DNA of 64,000 nt from NCBI RefSeq assembly GCF_002933295.1, contig NZ_PSSW01000001.1:372001-436000 (forward strand), read 5' to 3'. The translations under genes were made by a program, and so were the position numbers. The notes under the pieces were generated by a model. That model worked only from the letters and a program-made list of their open reading frames with translations. It made no database searches and was not told the origin of the DNA. Below are positions 1 to 10,430 of this stretch, piece after piece. The first letter of the stretch is position 1; each line of letters begins with the position of its first letter. This DNA comes from Marinobacter flavimaris (GTDB lineage Bacteria > Pseudomonadota > Gammaproteobacteria > Pseudomonadales > Oleiphilaceae).

Positions 1-14
1 GCAGAGAGCCCTTG

Positions 15-320
15 ATGTCCGAACCGACCAAAGACCAGAAAATCTGGCAAGTCGTACTGGCTGTCCCAGAGGGAAAGGTGGTCAGTTACGGCCAGGTTGC
101 AGAGATGGCAGGGTTGGGCCGGCAGGCGAGGTACATCGGAAAAGCCTTGGGCAAGTTGCCGGAAGGGCATGCCGTGCCATGGTATCGGGTGATTCGCAGT
201 AACGGACAGGTTGCCTTTCCCGTGGGGTCCGAGAAATTTGAGGAGCAGGTTAGCCGGCTTGAGGCTGAAGGTGTCGAAGTTACCGACGGGCGGGTTTCGA
301 TGTCTCGGTTTCGATGGTAG
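15..320 (+). CDS. Alkyltransferase-like protein (ATL, MGMT family)
   Basis: This 101-residue protein matches the C-terminal DNA-binding domain of O6-alkylguanine-DNA alkyltransferases. The helix-turn-helix region is visible around residues 24-46 (VVSYGQVAEMAGL and following). The active-site motif PCHRV is replaced by PWYRV at residues 55-59, so the alkyl-accepting cysteine is a tryptophan. In the family, such ATL proteins bind alkylated guanine, flip the base and hand the lesion to nucleotide excision repair instead of repairing it themselves. The ATG at 15 is preferred over a TTG one codon upstream; a GAGAG stretch lies just before it. Upstream context is outside the window. Confidence 0.85.
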   Translation: MSEPTKDQKIWQVVLAVPEGKVVSYGQVAEMAGLGRQARYIGKALGKLPEGHAVPWYRVIRSNGQVAFPVGSEKFEEQVSRLEAEGVEVTDGRVSMSRFRW

Positions 321-361
321 TGGGGCGCTGTGGGCGCCCCACTCAATGGTAGCTCGCCCCG

Positions 362-1123
362 TTAGAGCCGCAGAGCCCCATCCACTTCAATCATCCGCCC
401 TGACACATAGTCGTTCTCAAAAATGAACGCCGCAGCCGAAGCAATCTCTTCGGGCTTGCCCATGCGCTTGAGCGGAATGCCGGCCGTCATTTTTTCCAGG
501 GCTTCCGGTTTCATGGAGGCGGTCATTTCGGTCTCGATGAAGCCCGGGGCGATACCGGCGCAGCGGATGCCGTAGCGGGCGAGTTCCTTGGCCCAGACCG
601 GAACCAGGGCAGAGACACCGGCCTTGGCAGCGGAGTAGTTGCTCTGGCCCATGTTGCCGGCGCGAGAGATGGAGGCGATGTTGATGATCGCACCCTGGTC
701 GCCGTTCTTGATCATCTGGGTCGCTGCTTCGCGGCCGCAGAGAAATACGCCGGTAAGGTTTACGTCGATAACCGCCTGCCACTGGGACAGCTCCATGCGG
801 CGCTCAACTTCGCCATCCTTCACTTTGACCATAAGCCCGTCCCGGAGGATGCCGGCATTGTTAACCAGGCCGTTGAGGTGGCCGAAGTCTTTTACGATGG
901 CCTCGAAGGTTTTTTCTACCTCTTCCTCTTTTGCAACGTTGCAGACGTAGCTTCTGGCCTCAGCGCCCGCGGCCACGCAGGCGGTGACGGCTTCGTCCAG
1001 CTTCTCCGGCATCAGGTCGATCAGCGCAATTTTTGCACCTTTGGCTGCAAGGTATTCGCCCATGGCGCGGCCAAGGCCCTGGCCGCCGCCAGTGATTGCA
1101 ATCACGGAATCTTGAAGTTTCAT
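362..1123 (-). CDS. SDR-family 3-oxoacyl-ACP reductase-like protein
   Basis: A 253-residue classical short-chain dehydrogenase/reductase. The nucleotide-binding motif TGGGQGLG lies at residues 11-18, NNAG at 88-91, and the catalytic Tyr163 and Lys167 sit in YSAAK. The length and the C-terminal PGFIETEM segment resemble FabG-type 3-oxoacyl-ACP or acetoacetyl-CoA reductases, with NAD(P)H as the likely cofactor. A short insertion after NNAG (around residues 97-110) is a little unusual. The gene stands alone, convergent with the ATL gene and divergent from fxsA, so context does not fix the substrate. Confidence 0.85.
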   Translation of the reverse strand: MKLQDSVIAITGGGQGLGRAMGEYLAAKGAKIALIDLMPEKLDEAVTACVAAGAEARSYVCNVAKEEEVEKTFEAIVKDFGHLNGLVNNAGILRDGLMVKVKDGEVERRMELSQWQAVIDVNLTGVFLCGREAATQMIKNGDQGAIINIASISRAGNMGQSNYSAAKAGVSALVPVWAKELARYGIRCAGIAPGFIETEMTASMKPEALEKMTAGIPLKRMGKPEEIASAAAFIFENDYVSGRMIEVDGALRL

Positions 1124-1285
1124 GTTTTGCCCTAACTACTGTTATCAAGTGGTTTTACAGTTGCTGTGCGTCTTTTCACCGTTATGGCTGGTGCGTAGAG
1201 CCATGAATGTGGCTTCTTGTTAGATACGGAAGGACTGCGAGTATACCAGACCTTCTGAAATTCCTGCTCAGACCCTGAGGTCCCG

Positions 1286-1834
1286 ATGTCCGTGTTTCTT
1301 TTTCTATTCATAATCATGCCGATTGCCGAGATGGCGGTGTTGATCCAGGTAGGTGGCATGATTGGTGTGCTCAATACCGTCGGGTTGGTGTTGTTGACCG
1401 CCGTGATCGGCGCCTGGCTCCTTCGCCAGCAGGGGTTGGCAACGCTTTTGAAGGCCAATCAGCGACTGAACAGTGGCGAATTGCCGGCCAAGGAGGTTGC
1501 CGAGGGGCTGATCCTTGCGATTGGCGGTGCGCTATTACTAACGCCTGGCTTTATTACCGACACAGTCGGGTTTCTGTGCCTGATCCCCGGTACCCGCCAC
1601 TGGCTCGCAGCACAAGTGCTCAAGCGCATGGTCGTTGCTGGGCAAAGCCGTGGCAGCAGCTTCTATTTTCGCGCCGGTGGTGGGTCCAATCCGTTCGGGC
1701 AGGATCCGTTTGGTGGCCAGGAGAACCCGTTCGGCCGGCAGCGGCCTTTTGATCGCGACAGCAATGGCGACATCATCGAAGGCGAGTACCAGGATGAGAC
1801 GGGATCCGATCGGGACCGGATCGAAAAAAAGTGA
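1286..1834 (+). CDS. fxsA: FxsA family membrane protein
   Basis: A 182-residue protein with the FxsA domain: hydrophobic segments at roughly residues 2-18, 24-42 and 73-95, then a soluble tail rich in Gly, Asn, Pro and Phe with NPFG/DPFG repeats (about residues 128-155). FxsA is an inner-membrane protein known in E. coli as a suppressor of F-plasmid exclusion of phage T7; its normal role is unclear. As in many gammaproteobacteria it lies just upstream of groES-groEL. The tail ends in an acidic segment. The ATG at 1286 is preceded by a TGAGG ribosome-binding sequence. Confidence 0.85.
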   Translation: MSVFLFLFIIMPIAEMAVLIQVGGMIGVLNTVGLVLLTAVIGAWLLRQQGLATLLKANQRLNSGELPAKEVAEGLILAIGGALLLTPGFITDTVGFLCLIPGTRHWLAAQVLKRMVVAGQSRGSSFYFRAGGGSNPFGQDPFGGQENPFGRQRPFDRDSNGDIIEGEYQDETGSDRDRIEKK

Positions 1835-1854
1835 AAAAATTTTCTCTCCGGGGT

Positions 1855-1883
1855 GTTGAAAACACCTACCAGCTACCCCAAAT
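1855..1883 (+). promoter_or_regulatory. Sigma-32-type heat-shock promoter of groESL
   Basis: GTTGAAA at 1855-1861 is followed after 14 bases by CCCCAAAT at 1876-1883. This closely matches the sigma-32 (RpoH) consensus of CTTGAAA and CCCCATnT. It sits about 145 bp upstream of groES, with no other gene between. No CIRCE-type inverted repeat was seen here, so RpoH control is the best inference. Confidence 0.7.
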
Positions 1884-2028
1884 AGAAACCACAAGTTCGC
1901 TGCGGGCTGATTTCCACTGAAAACAGTTGGTTATCCAGCCGGGCAATTTGTCGGACCAGGCGTTGCCTGTCCGACCTACATCAACAATGTCATTGCCACA
2001 TTAATCTGACTATTGGAGAAACCGAGCA

Positions 2029-2316
2029 ATGAAAATTCGTCCGCTACACGATCGTGTTGTCGTGCGCCGTAAGGAAGAAGAAGAGAAAACTGCGGGTGGC
2101 ATCGTGCTGCCGGGTAACGCCAAAGAGAAGCCTTCCCAGGGCGAGGTAATTGCCATTGGTAACGGTCGCATCCTGGAAAACGGCGAAACCCGCTCACTGG
2201 CGGTCAAGGTGGGTGACACCGTGGTCTTCGGCCAGTACGCCGGGAACACCGTCAAGATCGATGGTGAAGAGCTCCTCATCATGAGCGAGAGCGACATCTA
2301 CGGCGTGCTTGAGTGA
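2029..2316 (+). CDS. groES: Co-chaperonin GroES
   Basis: A 95-residue GroES. It begins [14 protein letters not shown] and contains the mobile-loop region around residues 17-32 ([12 protein letters not shown]), both characteristic of Cpn10. The heptameric cap closes the GroEL folding chamber in the cytoplasm in an ATP-dependent cycle. The length is standard. It is the first gene of the groES-groEL operon, 78 bp ahead of groEL, downstream of the sigma-32-like promoter. Confidence 0.98.
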   Translation: MKIRPLHDRVVVRRKEEEEKTAGGIVLPGNAKEKPSQGEVIAIGNGRILENGETRSLAVKVGDTVVFGQYAGNTVKIDGEELLIMSESDIYGVLE

Positions 2317-2376
2317 TCGCTGAAGCGAATCGCACGAACTCTCATTAATCCGATTGATTCAACAACTTCGGTTTAA

Positions 2377-4047
<1,671 letters not shown>

Positions 4048-4070
4048 TGCCGGCCTGATCTCGGCCCCTT

Positions 4071-4110
4071 AAAAACCCCGCGTTGGTTCACGCCAACGCG
4101 GGGTTTTTGT
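4071..4110 (+). terminator. Rho-independent terminator after groEL
   Basis: An 11-bp perfect stem, CCCCGCGTTGG (4076-4086) with CCAACGCGGGG (4093-4103), has a six-base loop. It is preceded by an A run and followed by a T-rich tract. It ends the groESL transcript before gspN. Confidence 0.93.
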
Positions 4111-4180
4111 TTTTTTGTCATGAACTTGCCTCATGGCTTTGCTAGACTCGGCTTCCGGTCCATTATCTGTGCAACGCCGA

Positions 4181-4972
4181 ATGAGTGACGCTGAACCCAA
4201 ATCCTTTCTCCGCCCCGGCAAGGTATTTCTGCTCCTGCTGCTGGGCGCTCTGGTTTATCTGCTGTCACTGGTCTTTCTGGTTCCTGCGGGATGGGTCTGG
4301 CAGCAAGCCTCTGCCCATGTATCTCTGCCTCCCCAGGTAAAGGTTCAGCAGGTTGCCGGCAAACTCTGGGATGGTGAAGCCGGGGTTGTGGTGGCCGGTT
4401 TCCCGGTGCGTGTTGACTGGCGCCTTTATATGCCGTCGGTCACCAGCCTGGAATGGCCAGCCCGAATTTCCCTGGAATCGTCGCAATCCTCGCTCAACGG
4501 CGATGTTACGGTGGGCTGGCCGGCCAGTGCCCAGCTTGATGCCAGCGGACGGATCACGGTGGCCGAGTTTGAGGAGCTGATCCGCCAGAGCGGCGGCGCC
4601 ATGATTGAAGGCGAAGTCATGATTGACCGTCTGAATATGGCCTGGGCCAATAACCGGATTACGCGGGCGGAAGGCCTGGGGCGCTGGGATGGCGGCCTGG
4701 TGACCTGGCCAATGGGTAGCCAGCGTGGGCAGGCCGAGTTTCCGCCCATGAAGGCGACGATGGATACCTCCCAGGGTGGTGTGGCGCTGACAGTCTCCGA
4801 GCAGGGCGGCCAGGGGCCAGCAGCAGATGCCACCGTGTTCTGGAGCGGAATGATGGAACTGCGTGTCTACAAGCGTATGGTGGATCTCGCCGGCCAGCCC
4901 TGGCCCGATTCTGCCAGCCCCGGTGATGTCGTATTCCGGGTACGCCAGCCTCTCGTACCGGGGGCAAGATAA
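4181..4972 (+). CDS. gspN: Type II secretion system protein N (GspN)
   Basis: A protein of about 263 residues with one N-terminal membrane anchor (roughly residues 12-40, LLLLLGALVYLLSLVFL) and a periplasmic domain. The GKLWDG segment and following beta-rich region are typical of GspN, an accessory inner-membrane component of type II secretion. The reading frame is open back to 4133, but that start would lie very close to the groEL terminator, so the internal ATG at 4181 is preferred; neither has a convincing ribosome-binding site. It ends one base before gspC, indicating a gspN-gspC-gspD operon. Other gsp genes are not in the window. Confidence 0.8.
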   Translation: MSDAEPKSFLRPGKVFLLLLLGALVYLLSLVFLVPAGWVWQQASAHVSLPPQVKVQQVAGKLWDGEAGVVVAGFPVRVDWRLYMPSVTSLEWPARISLESSQSSLNGDVTVGWPASAQLDASGRITVAEFEELIRQSGGAMIEGEVMIDRLNMAWANNRITRAEGLGRWDGGLVTWPMGSQRGQAEFPPMKATMDTSQGGVALTVSEQGGQGPAADATVFWSGMMELRVYKRMVDLAGQPWPDSASPGDVVFRVRQPLVPGAR

Positions 4973-4973
4973 T

Positions 4974-5825
4974 ATGGCGCTGTTGAGTATTCCGGCCCAG
5001 AGCCGGATTTCCCGGATCCTCGCCAACCTGTTGCTGTTGGTTCTGGTGGTGTATCTGGCCAATACTCTCGCCCGGATGACCTGGTTATACGCCTGGGACG
5101 ACCGGCCGGTTCCAGACGCGCCGGTCGCAGCCGGTGCAGGCAGTCTGTCAGGCGGTAGCCGTTTGACAACGTCTATGGCCGTTTACGATTTCTTCGGGCG
5201 GTCTGAGCGACCGGTCGAGGTGGCCGATGCGGTTCGCCGCTCGGCTCCGGAAACCCGGCTTCGGCTCCGGCTGGAAGGGGTACTTGTCGCACAGCGCCCG
5301 GAGGACTCCGGTGCTATAGTTGCTGGGAGCAATGGAGAAACCGCATATTACCGGGTAGGGGAGATGCTACCCGGCAATGCCGAGCTGGCCGAAGTGGAAC
5401 CCGGGCGTGTTCTGATTCGTCGGGGTGGGCGATACGAATCCCTGACTTTCGAGGAACAGTCGTCTGAACTGGTTGCAGAAGTGACCGAGGAGCCTGCAGA
5501 ATCATCACCGGATGAGTTCCTGGCCAGCGCCCGTGAACAGATTGACAGCCAGGGCATTGCCGCACTGGCGCCTTTCGGGTTGAGCCCGGTGGACAATAGC
5601 GGCATGTCCGGTTACGTGTATGACGGCTCTAACGCCATGCTCAACGCCGTCAACCTGCAGGCCGGGGACGTGATAACGGCTATCAACGGTCAGCGGCTGG
5701 GCGATATCAGCCAGGATAAGGCCCTGCTTGAGAACTGGCGCGGCCAGGCCCAGCTGGAGATAGAAATCGAGCGTGACGGATCCATCCTCACCATCAGTTA
5801 TGCCATACCCGAGCAGTGGCGCTGA
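4974..5825 (+). CDS. gspC: Type II secretion system protein GspC
   Basis: A 283-residue inner-membrane clamp protein of the type II secretion machine. It has a short cytoplasmic N-terminus, one transmembrane helix (about residues 14-32, LANLLLLVLVVYLANTLAR), a periplasmic homology region (about 60-145) and a C-terminal PDZ domain (about 185-280, with AVNLQAGDVITAINGQRL). GspC links the inner-membrane platform to the secretin GspD, encoded next. The ATG at 4974 is preferred to far upstream starts that would overlap gspN; GGGGGC lies before it. The 3' end approaches gspD closely. Confidence 0.92.
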   Translation: MALLSIPAQSRISRILANLLLLVLVVYLANTLARMTWLYAWDDRPVPDAPVAAGAGSLSGGSRLTTSMAVYDFFGRSERPVEVADAVRRSAPETRLRLRLEGVLVAQRPEDSGAIVAGSNGETAYYRVGEMLPGNAELAEVEPGRVLIRRGGRYESLTFEEQSSELVAEVTEEPAESSPDEFLASAREQIDSQGIAALAPFGLSPVDNSGMSGYVYDGSNAMLNAVNLQAGDVITAINGQRLGDISQDKALLENWRGQAQLEIEIERDGSILTISYAIPEQWR

Positions 5826-5857
5826 CCGGGTTCATCGAAACAGGACGAAATCGCCAG

Positions 5858-7807
5858 ATGTATAACCACAAGATCAATGTTTTGCGGGCCATTGTCCTGC
5901 TTTTTCTCCTTCCCTTTATGTCCATGGCGCATGGGCAGGAAGCCGAGACATGGCGGCTGAACCTGAAAGACGCCGATATCCGCGCGTTCGTGACCCAGGT
6001 CGCGGACATTACCGGGTACAGTTTTGTGGTGGATCCCAGGGTGAAGGGCAAGGTAACGGTGCTCTCCAGCGCGCCCATGAACAAGGACGAAATTTACGAT
6101 CTGTTCCTGGCGGTCTTGAATGTTCACGGTTTTACCGCCATCCCGGGCGCAGAAGTGATTAAGGTGGTGCAGCAGGTTGATGCCAAACAGTCGGCAGAGA
6201 TTCTGGAGCGCTTTCCCGAAACCCCCTCCGAGCAGCTGATCACGCGGGTTATCCAGATCGACAACGCCAACGCCCTGGAGCTGGTGCCGATTCTGCGCCC
6301 CCTGGTGGCGAAATACGGCCATCTGGCCGGGGTGGCCGCCGCCAACGCCCTGATCATCAGTGATCATTCTTCCAATATCCAGCGCATTGAGCAGATTGTC
6401 CGGGAGCTGGATAGCCCGTCCAAATACGAAGTGGAAGTCATCCAGCTTCAGGAAGCCTGGGTGGGTGATATGGTGACCCTGCTGCAGGAACTGGCCCCGG
6501 ATGAACTCGGCCGGGCCGGCGGCGACAATGCCGCCAGAAAGTACAGCGTCACAGCAGATGAGCGCAGCAACCGCCTTATCCTGCGGGGCGATGAGACCTT
6601 CCGCGAAAAGATGCGCGGCCTGATTCGACAGCTGGACCAGCCTTCTGCCACCGGCGGCACCACCAAGGTCCTGAGGCTGAAACACGCCGACGCCAAAAAC
6701 CTGACTGAGATCCTCAAGGGTGTGATGGGCGAGCTGGTGAAAGAAGGTGCCGGTTCGGGAGGCGGCGGCGCCGCCAAACCGCAAAGCAGCTTTGCCGTTT
6801 TTGCGGATGAGGGGCTGAACGCGCTGGTGGTAAGGGGTGAGCCATCCCTGATGCAGGAAGCCGAACAGATTGTTGCGGCGCTGGATGTGCGCCGTGCCCA
6901 GGTGATGATTGAGGCGGCAATTGTCGAGATCAGCGACGAACTGGGCCAGGATCTGGGTGTCCAGGTTGCGGTCGGTGACGAGTCCGGCGAATCCACGCCG
7001 GTTGCCGGCACCAATTTCGGTAACGTGGGTCGCAGTCTGGGTGAGGTGCTCAGCGCGATTCTGACCGGATCCGCCATCACGCCGGCTACCGGTGGTATCA
7101 CCATCGGCGCCGGCCAACGGAACGAAAATGGTGTGAGCTGGGGGGTTCTCCTTCAGGCACTGTCCACGTCTGCCGCTGCAAACCTGTTGTCCACGCCAAG
7201 CATCATTACCCTGGATAACCAGGAGTCCGAGATCATCGTGGGCCAGAACGTGCCTTTCCGTACTGGCCAGTCCACCGTCACCGGCGATGGCACCACCAAT
7301 CCATTCACCACCATCGAGCGTCGCGATATCGGTCTGACCCTCAAGGTTACCCCGACCATCAGTGCCGACGGCCTGGTGCGTCTGGTGGTGGAGCAGACCA
7401 CAGAAAGCGTGGCAGACAGCATCGAGAACGCCTCGGATATCGTCACCAACAAGCGGGAAATCAAGACCACCGTACTGGCGGATGATGGTGAGACCATCGT
7501 GCTGGGCGGTTTGACCCGGGATGATTACCAGGTCAACAAGAGCAAGGTGCCCCTGCTGGGTGACATCCCGTTCGTTGGTCGCCTGTTCTCCTCCGAATCG
7601 GAGCGCCGGGTGAAGCGCAACCTGCTGGTGTTCCTGCGTCCCAAAATCATGCTGGGCAAGGAAGAAGCCGTTGCGGCTACTTCCGACAAGTTCAATCAGC
7701 TTTGGGACGTCAATCTGAACATCCGGGAGAAGCTGGGTATCCCCACCGAAGAGCAGCGTCCGACAGTGGACGCGCTGTTTGAAGACGGCAGCACCCGGGT
7801 ACAGTAA
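5858..7807 (+). CDS. gspD: Type II secretion system secretin GspD
   Basis: A 649-residue outer-membrane secretin. It has a signal peptide (about residues 1-26, ending SMAHGQ), an N0 domain starting WRLNLKDADIRAFV, three N1-N3 ring repeats to about residue 330, and a secretin domain. Family-defining segments LLSTPSIITLDNQESEI and VPLLGDIPFVGRLF are visible, followed by a C-terminal S-domain-like tail. A Gly-rich insertion (GSGGGGAAK) lies in the N3 region. The ATG at 5858 has AGGACG about ten bases upstream. The multimer forms the exit channel for folded exoproteins. The next gene is convergent, so the operon stops here. Confidence 0.95.
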   Translation: MYNHKINVLRAIVLLFLLPFMSMAHGQEAETWRLNLKDADIRAFVTQVADITGYSFVVDPRVKGKVTVLSSAPMNKDEIYDLFLAVLNVHGFTAIPGAEVIKVVQQVDAKQSAEILERFPETPSEQLITRVIQIDNANALELVPILRPLVAKYGHLAGVAAANALIISDHSSNIQRIEQIVRELDSPSKYEVEVIQLQEAWVGDMVTLLQELAPDELGRAGGDNAARKYSVTADERSNRLILRGDETFREKMRGLIRQLDQPSATGGTTKVLRLKHADAKNLTEILKGVMGELVKEGAGSGGGGAAKPQSSFAVFADEGLNALVVRGEPSLMQEAEQIVAALDVRRAQVMIEAAIVEISDELGQDLGVQVAVGDESGESTPVAGTNFGNVGRSLGEVLSAILTGSAITPATGGITIGAGQRNENGVSWGVLLQALSTSAAANLLSTPSIITLDNQESEIIVGQNVPFRTGQSTVTGDGTTNPFTTIERRDIGLTLKVTPTISADGLVRLVVEQTTESVADSIENASDIVTNKREIKTTVLADDGETIVLGGLTRDDYQVNKSKVPLLGDIPFVGRLFSSESERRVKRNLLVFLRPKIMLGKEEAVAATSDKFNQLWDVNLNIREKLGIPTEEQRPTVDALFEDGSTRVQ

Positions 7808-7811
7808 GCGC

Positions 7812-9809
7812 TCAGACAGCCAGTGGCGGCATCGGGCAATCCATCTGGTCCGCCACCAGCCGCATCAGTTCGTACTCCCGGGTTTCCACTTTCCCGTCGC
7901 GGGTAATGCAGTGTCCACAGGCATCGATGATTGCCGGTTTCAGCAGCGGTGAAAGACCGTTCAACGCGGTCAACGCTTCCCGTAGCTGGCGCATGGTGAC
8001 TTTTTCCAGAACCGGCTCCACTCCATCCTTCGCATTCATGAAGCCGGCCATCGCCTCCCGATAGAGCTTCTCGGCGTCAGATTGGGACTCAGACCCAGCC
8101 CTTGCCATCAAGCTCAGGAGCCTCTGGAGGGCCGGCATGACCGGCTTGTAGCTCTTATAGCGCACCGGTACCACTCTGGCTGCTTCGTCGCCCAGGTGGC
8201 GTGACAGGAAGCTTGTCATAGCGAGTTCAAACAGTGTAACCCGGTTATCCGCCGCCACCAGTTTCTGGACATTGGTAATGAGCAACTCCCGCTCTTCCGG
8301 GTCCAGCTTGCGAAGGGCAGGCATGGCCAGTTCCAGGGCAGGGAAACGGACGCCATCGCCGATGGTTTTCAGTGCCGGCAGCAGTTTCTCGAGTAGATCC
8401 GGCTGGCTGCCCAATACCGAGTGTGCCGGAAGCAGGTTCAGCCGTTCCGTTTGCTGTGGACGCGGTAGCTCACTGATCAGCATGGCATAGCAGAGCTGCG
8501 TGGCCCCGGCCCGGGTGTACAGCAGGTTTCGGAAGGTGGCTGGCAGGCGTTCCAGAAAACGCAGGGCGAAATCTTCGCTTTGCCGGTTGATAGTGCCGAC
8601 CTGATCTGAAAATTTCCGGGCCGGTTTTATGGTTTTTTCCGGGCTGGACGCAAGCGGTGAGGTTCTGCCACTCCTGCCGGTAACCGGCCCGAGTATGTCG
8701 GTTGCCGCGCCACTAAACCCGGACGCGCCCGCTTCTGGTGCTCCAGAGCCTCCCCGGTAGAGATCGGCGCCTGGTTCGGTATCCCTGAGCCGGCTTCGCA
8801 ATCTGGCCAGCATGCCAGGCTGAATGGCATTGATTCGCTCATCTATGGGCGGGTGGGATGCCAGCAAAGAGGTGAACTTCATCCGCGCACTTTCGCCAAA
8901 GCACATGTGATTCATGTCGCTGGCGTGGCTGGTTGTGTCCAGGTATCCGCCCTTCATTCCGATCTTGAACAGCGCTCCGGCAATGCCTTCGGGATTGCGG
9001 GTAAATTGCACGGAGGATGCGTCTGCCAGCATTTCGCGTTGCCTGGAAACCGCTGCCTGTATCAGCCGGCCAAAGAAAACGCCCACATAGCCAATTACAA
9101 AAAGGGCCAGACCAATGATGCCCATGGCCGCTTGGGCCCGGCCGTCCCGTGATCGACCCACACGATGGCCGCGGTAGAAGGATGCGCGCAGCAGAAAGCC
9201 GCCAATCTGTCCGATCATCAGGATGCCGGCAAGCAGGGCAATGAGCCGAACGTTGAGCCGCATGTCCCCGTTAAAAATATGGCTGAATTCATGGGCGACC
9301 ACGCCTTGCAGTTCGTCCCGGGATAACTGGGTGATGGCGCCGTGGGTGACGACCATAACAGCCTCGCCCGGCGTATAGCCGGCCACAAAAGCGTTGATGC
9401 CGGTTTCCTGATCCATCACATAGAGTTCCGGCACCGAGACACCACTGGCAATAGCCATTTCCTCAACGATGTTGCGCAGTTTGCGCTCGTCACTGTCGCG
9501 GGTATCGGGGTCAATGGGTCTGGCGCCAACCATTTTGGCGACTCGGTCGCCACCTCCGGCCAGATCAACCCAGCGGAGCAGGGAGCCCAGAACAATCAGG
9601 GAAACAACCGTAACGGCGGTCAGCAGGCCATGATTGGAGAGCAGCCAGTGGTGGAACGCAAGAAAGGAGGATTCGCTACGGGTTACGAAATAACCAACAA
9701 GGCAGACGGCAAGCGTGATAAACGCGACCGCCGTCAGGAAAAGAAAAACCAGCAGAGTGGTGTTGCGCCGGGCGTGTGCCTGGCGCTGAAAGAAACCGGG
9801 ATGAGCCAT
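7812..9809 (-). CDS. M48 family membrane metallopeptidase (HtpX/YcaL-like)
   Basis: A 665-residue protein with two N-terminal transmembrane helices (about residues 18-42 and 58-80), then an M48 zinc protease domain. The zinc motif HEFSH is at residues 173-177, with a likely third ligand Glu near residue 257 in QREMLAD. Further hydrophobic segments flank the motif (about 187-205 and 225-245). The last 260 residues form a helical region not found in HtpX, so this is a longer variant. Membrane proteases of this group degrade misfolded membrane proteins. It lies 11 bp after lemA on the same strand, a common pairing. Confidence 0.88.
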   Translation of the reverse strand: MAHPGFFQRQAHARRNTTLLVFLFLTAVAFITLAVCLVGYFVTRSESSFLAFHHWLLSNHGLLTAVTVVSLIVLGSLLRWVDLAGGGDRVAKMVGARPIDPDTRDSDERKLRNIVEEMAIASGVSVPELYVMDQETGINAFVAGYTPGEAVMVVTHGAITQLSRDELQGVVAHEFSHIFNGDMRLNVRLIALLAGILMIGQIGGFLLRASFYRGHRVGRSRDGRAQAAMGIIGLALFVIGYVGVFFGRLIQAAVSRQREMLADASSVQFTRNPEGIAGALFKIGMKGGYLDTTSHASDMNHMCFGESARMKFTSLLASHPPIDERINAIQPGMLARLRSRLRDTEPGADLYRGGSGAPEAGASGFSGAATDILGPVTGRSGRTSPLASSPEKTIKPARKFSDQVGTINRQSEDFALRFLERLPATFRNLLYTRAGATQLCYAMLISELPRPQQTERLNLLPAHSVLGSQPDLLEKLLPALKTIGDGVRFPALELAMPALRKLDPEERELLITNVQKLVAADNRVTLFELAMTSFLSRHLGDEAARVVPVRYKSYKPVMPALQRLLSLMARAGSESQSDAEKLYREAMAGFMNAKDGVEPVLEKVTMRQLREALTALNGLSPLLKPAIIDACGHCITRDGKVETREYELMRLVADQMDCPMPPLAV

Positions 9810-9820
9810 GATTCAGGGCC

Positions 9821-10408
9821 TCAGAAGGCCACTTTCGGTGCCTGACGGGCTTCCGGTGATTCCAGTTCCAGTTGCGACGTTTCCTTGAACGCAAACATGC
9901 CGGCGATAACATTATTCGGGAACTGCTCCCGGAAGATGTTGTAGCTCATGACGCCGTCGTTATAGGCCTGGCGGGCAAAGGCGACCCGGTTCTCGGTGCT
10001 GGAGAGTTCTTCCATCAGTTGCTGAATGGTTTCGTTGGCCTTCAGCTCCGGATAGTTCTCGGCCACGGCGTAGAAATTTGCGAGCGCCTTGGTGAGCAGG
10101 TTTTCGGCGCTGCCCAGGCGTTGGATCTTGGTTCCATCGCCAGGATCCTTGGCGGCATCTTTTTGGGCGCTGACCGCATTGTTGCGGGCTTCCATCACCT
10201 GGGTGAGAGTGCTTTTTTCGTGAGTCAGATAGGCTTTTGCCGCTTCCACAAGATTCGGAATAAGGTCGTGCCGACGCTGCAGTTGAACATCAATCTGGGC
10301 AAACCCGTTTTTGAACTGGTTGCGCAGGGAAACCAGGCGGTTGTAGATAAAGACCAGATAGAAAACAACGACGGCGATAACGATCAGGCCGATAACAGTG
10401 GTTCCCAT
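9821..10408 (-). CDS. lemA: LemA family protein
   Basis: A 195-residue protein with one N-terminal transmembrane helix (about residues 3-22) and a LemA helical domain. The signature region FAQIDVQLQRRHDLIPNLVE lies at roughly residues 35-55, and the C-terminal half carries the conserved NNVIAGMF segment. LemA proteins are membrane-anchored helical bundles of uncertain function, often encoded beside HtpX-like proteases, as here. The ATG at 10408 is chosen over an upstream extension because it has an AGGAG site and the upstream frame overlaps the preceding gene. Confidence 0.92.
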   Translation of the reverse strand: MGTTVIGLIVIAVVVFYLVFIYNRLVSLRNQFKNGFAQIDVQLQRRHDLIPNLVEAAKAYLTHEKSTLTQVMEARNNAVSAQKDAAKDPGDGTKIQRLGSAENLLTKALANFYAVAENYPELKANETIQQLMEELSSTENRVAFARQAYNDGVMSYNIFREQFPNNVIAGMFAFKETSQLELESPEARQAPKVAF

Positions 10409-10430
10409 GGCAACTCCTAGAGGTAGTGGT

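Noticed and set aside
5798..7117. Minus-strand open frame of 439 codons opposite gspD
   Set aside because: Antisense to the secretin gene, with no recognisable motif.
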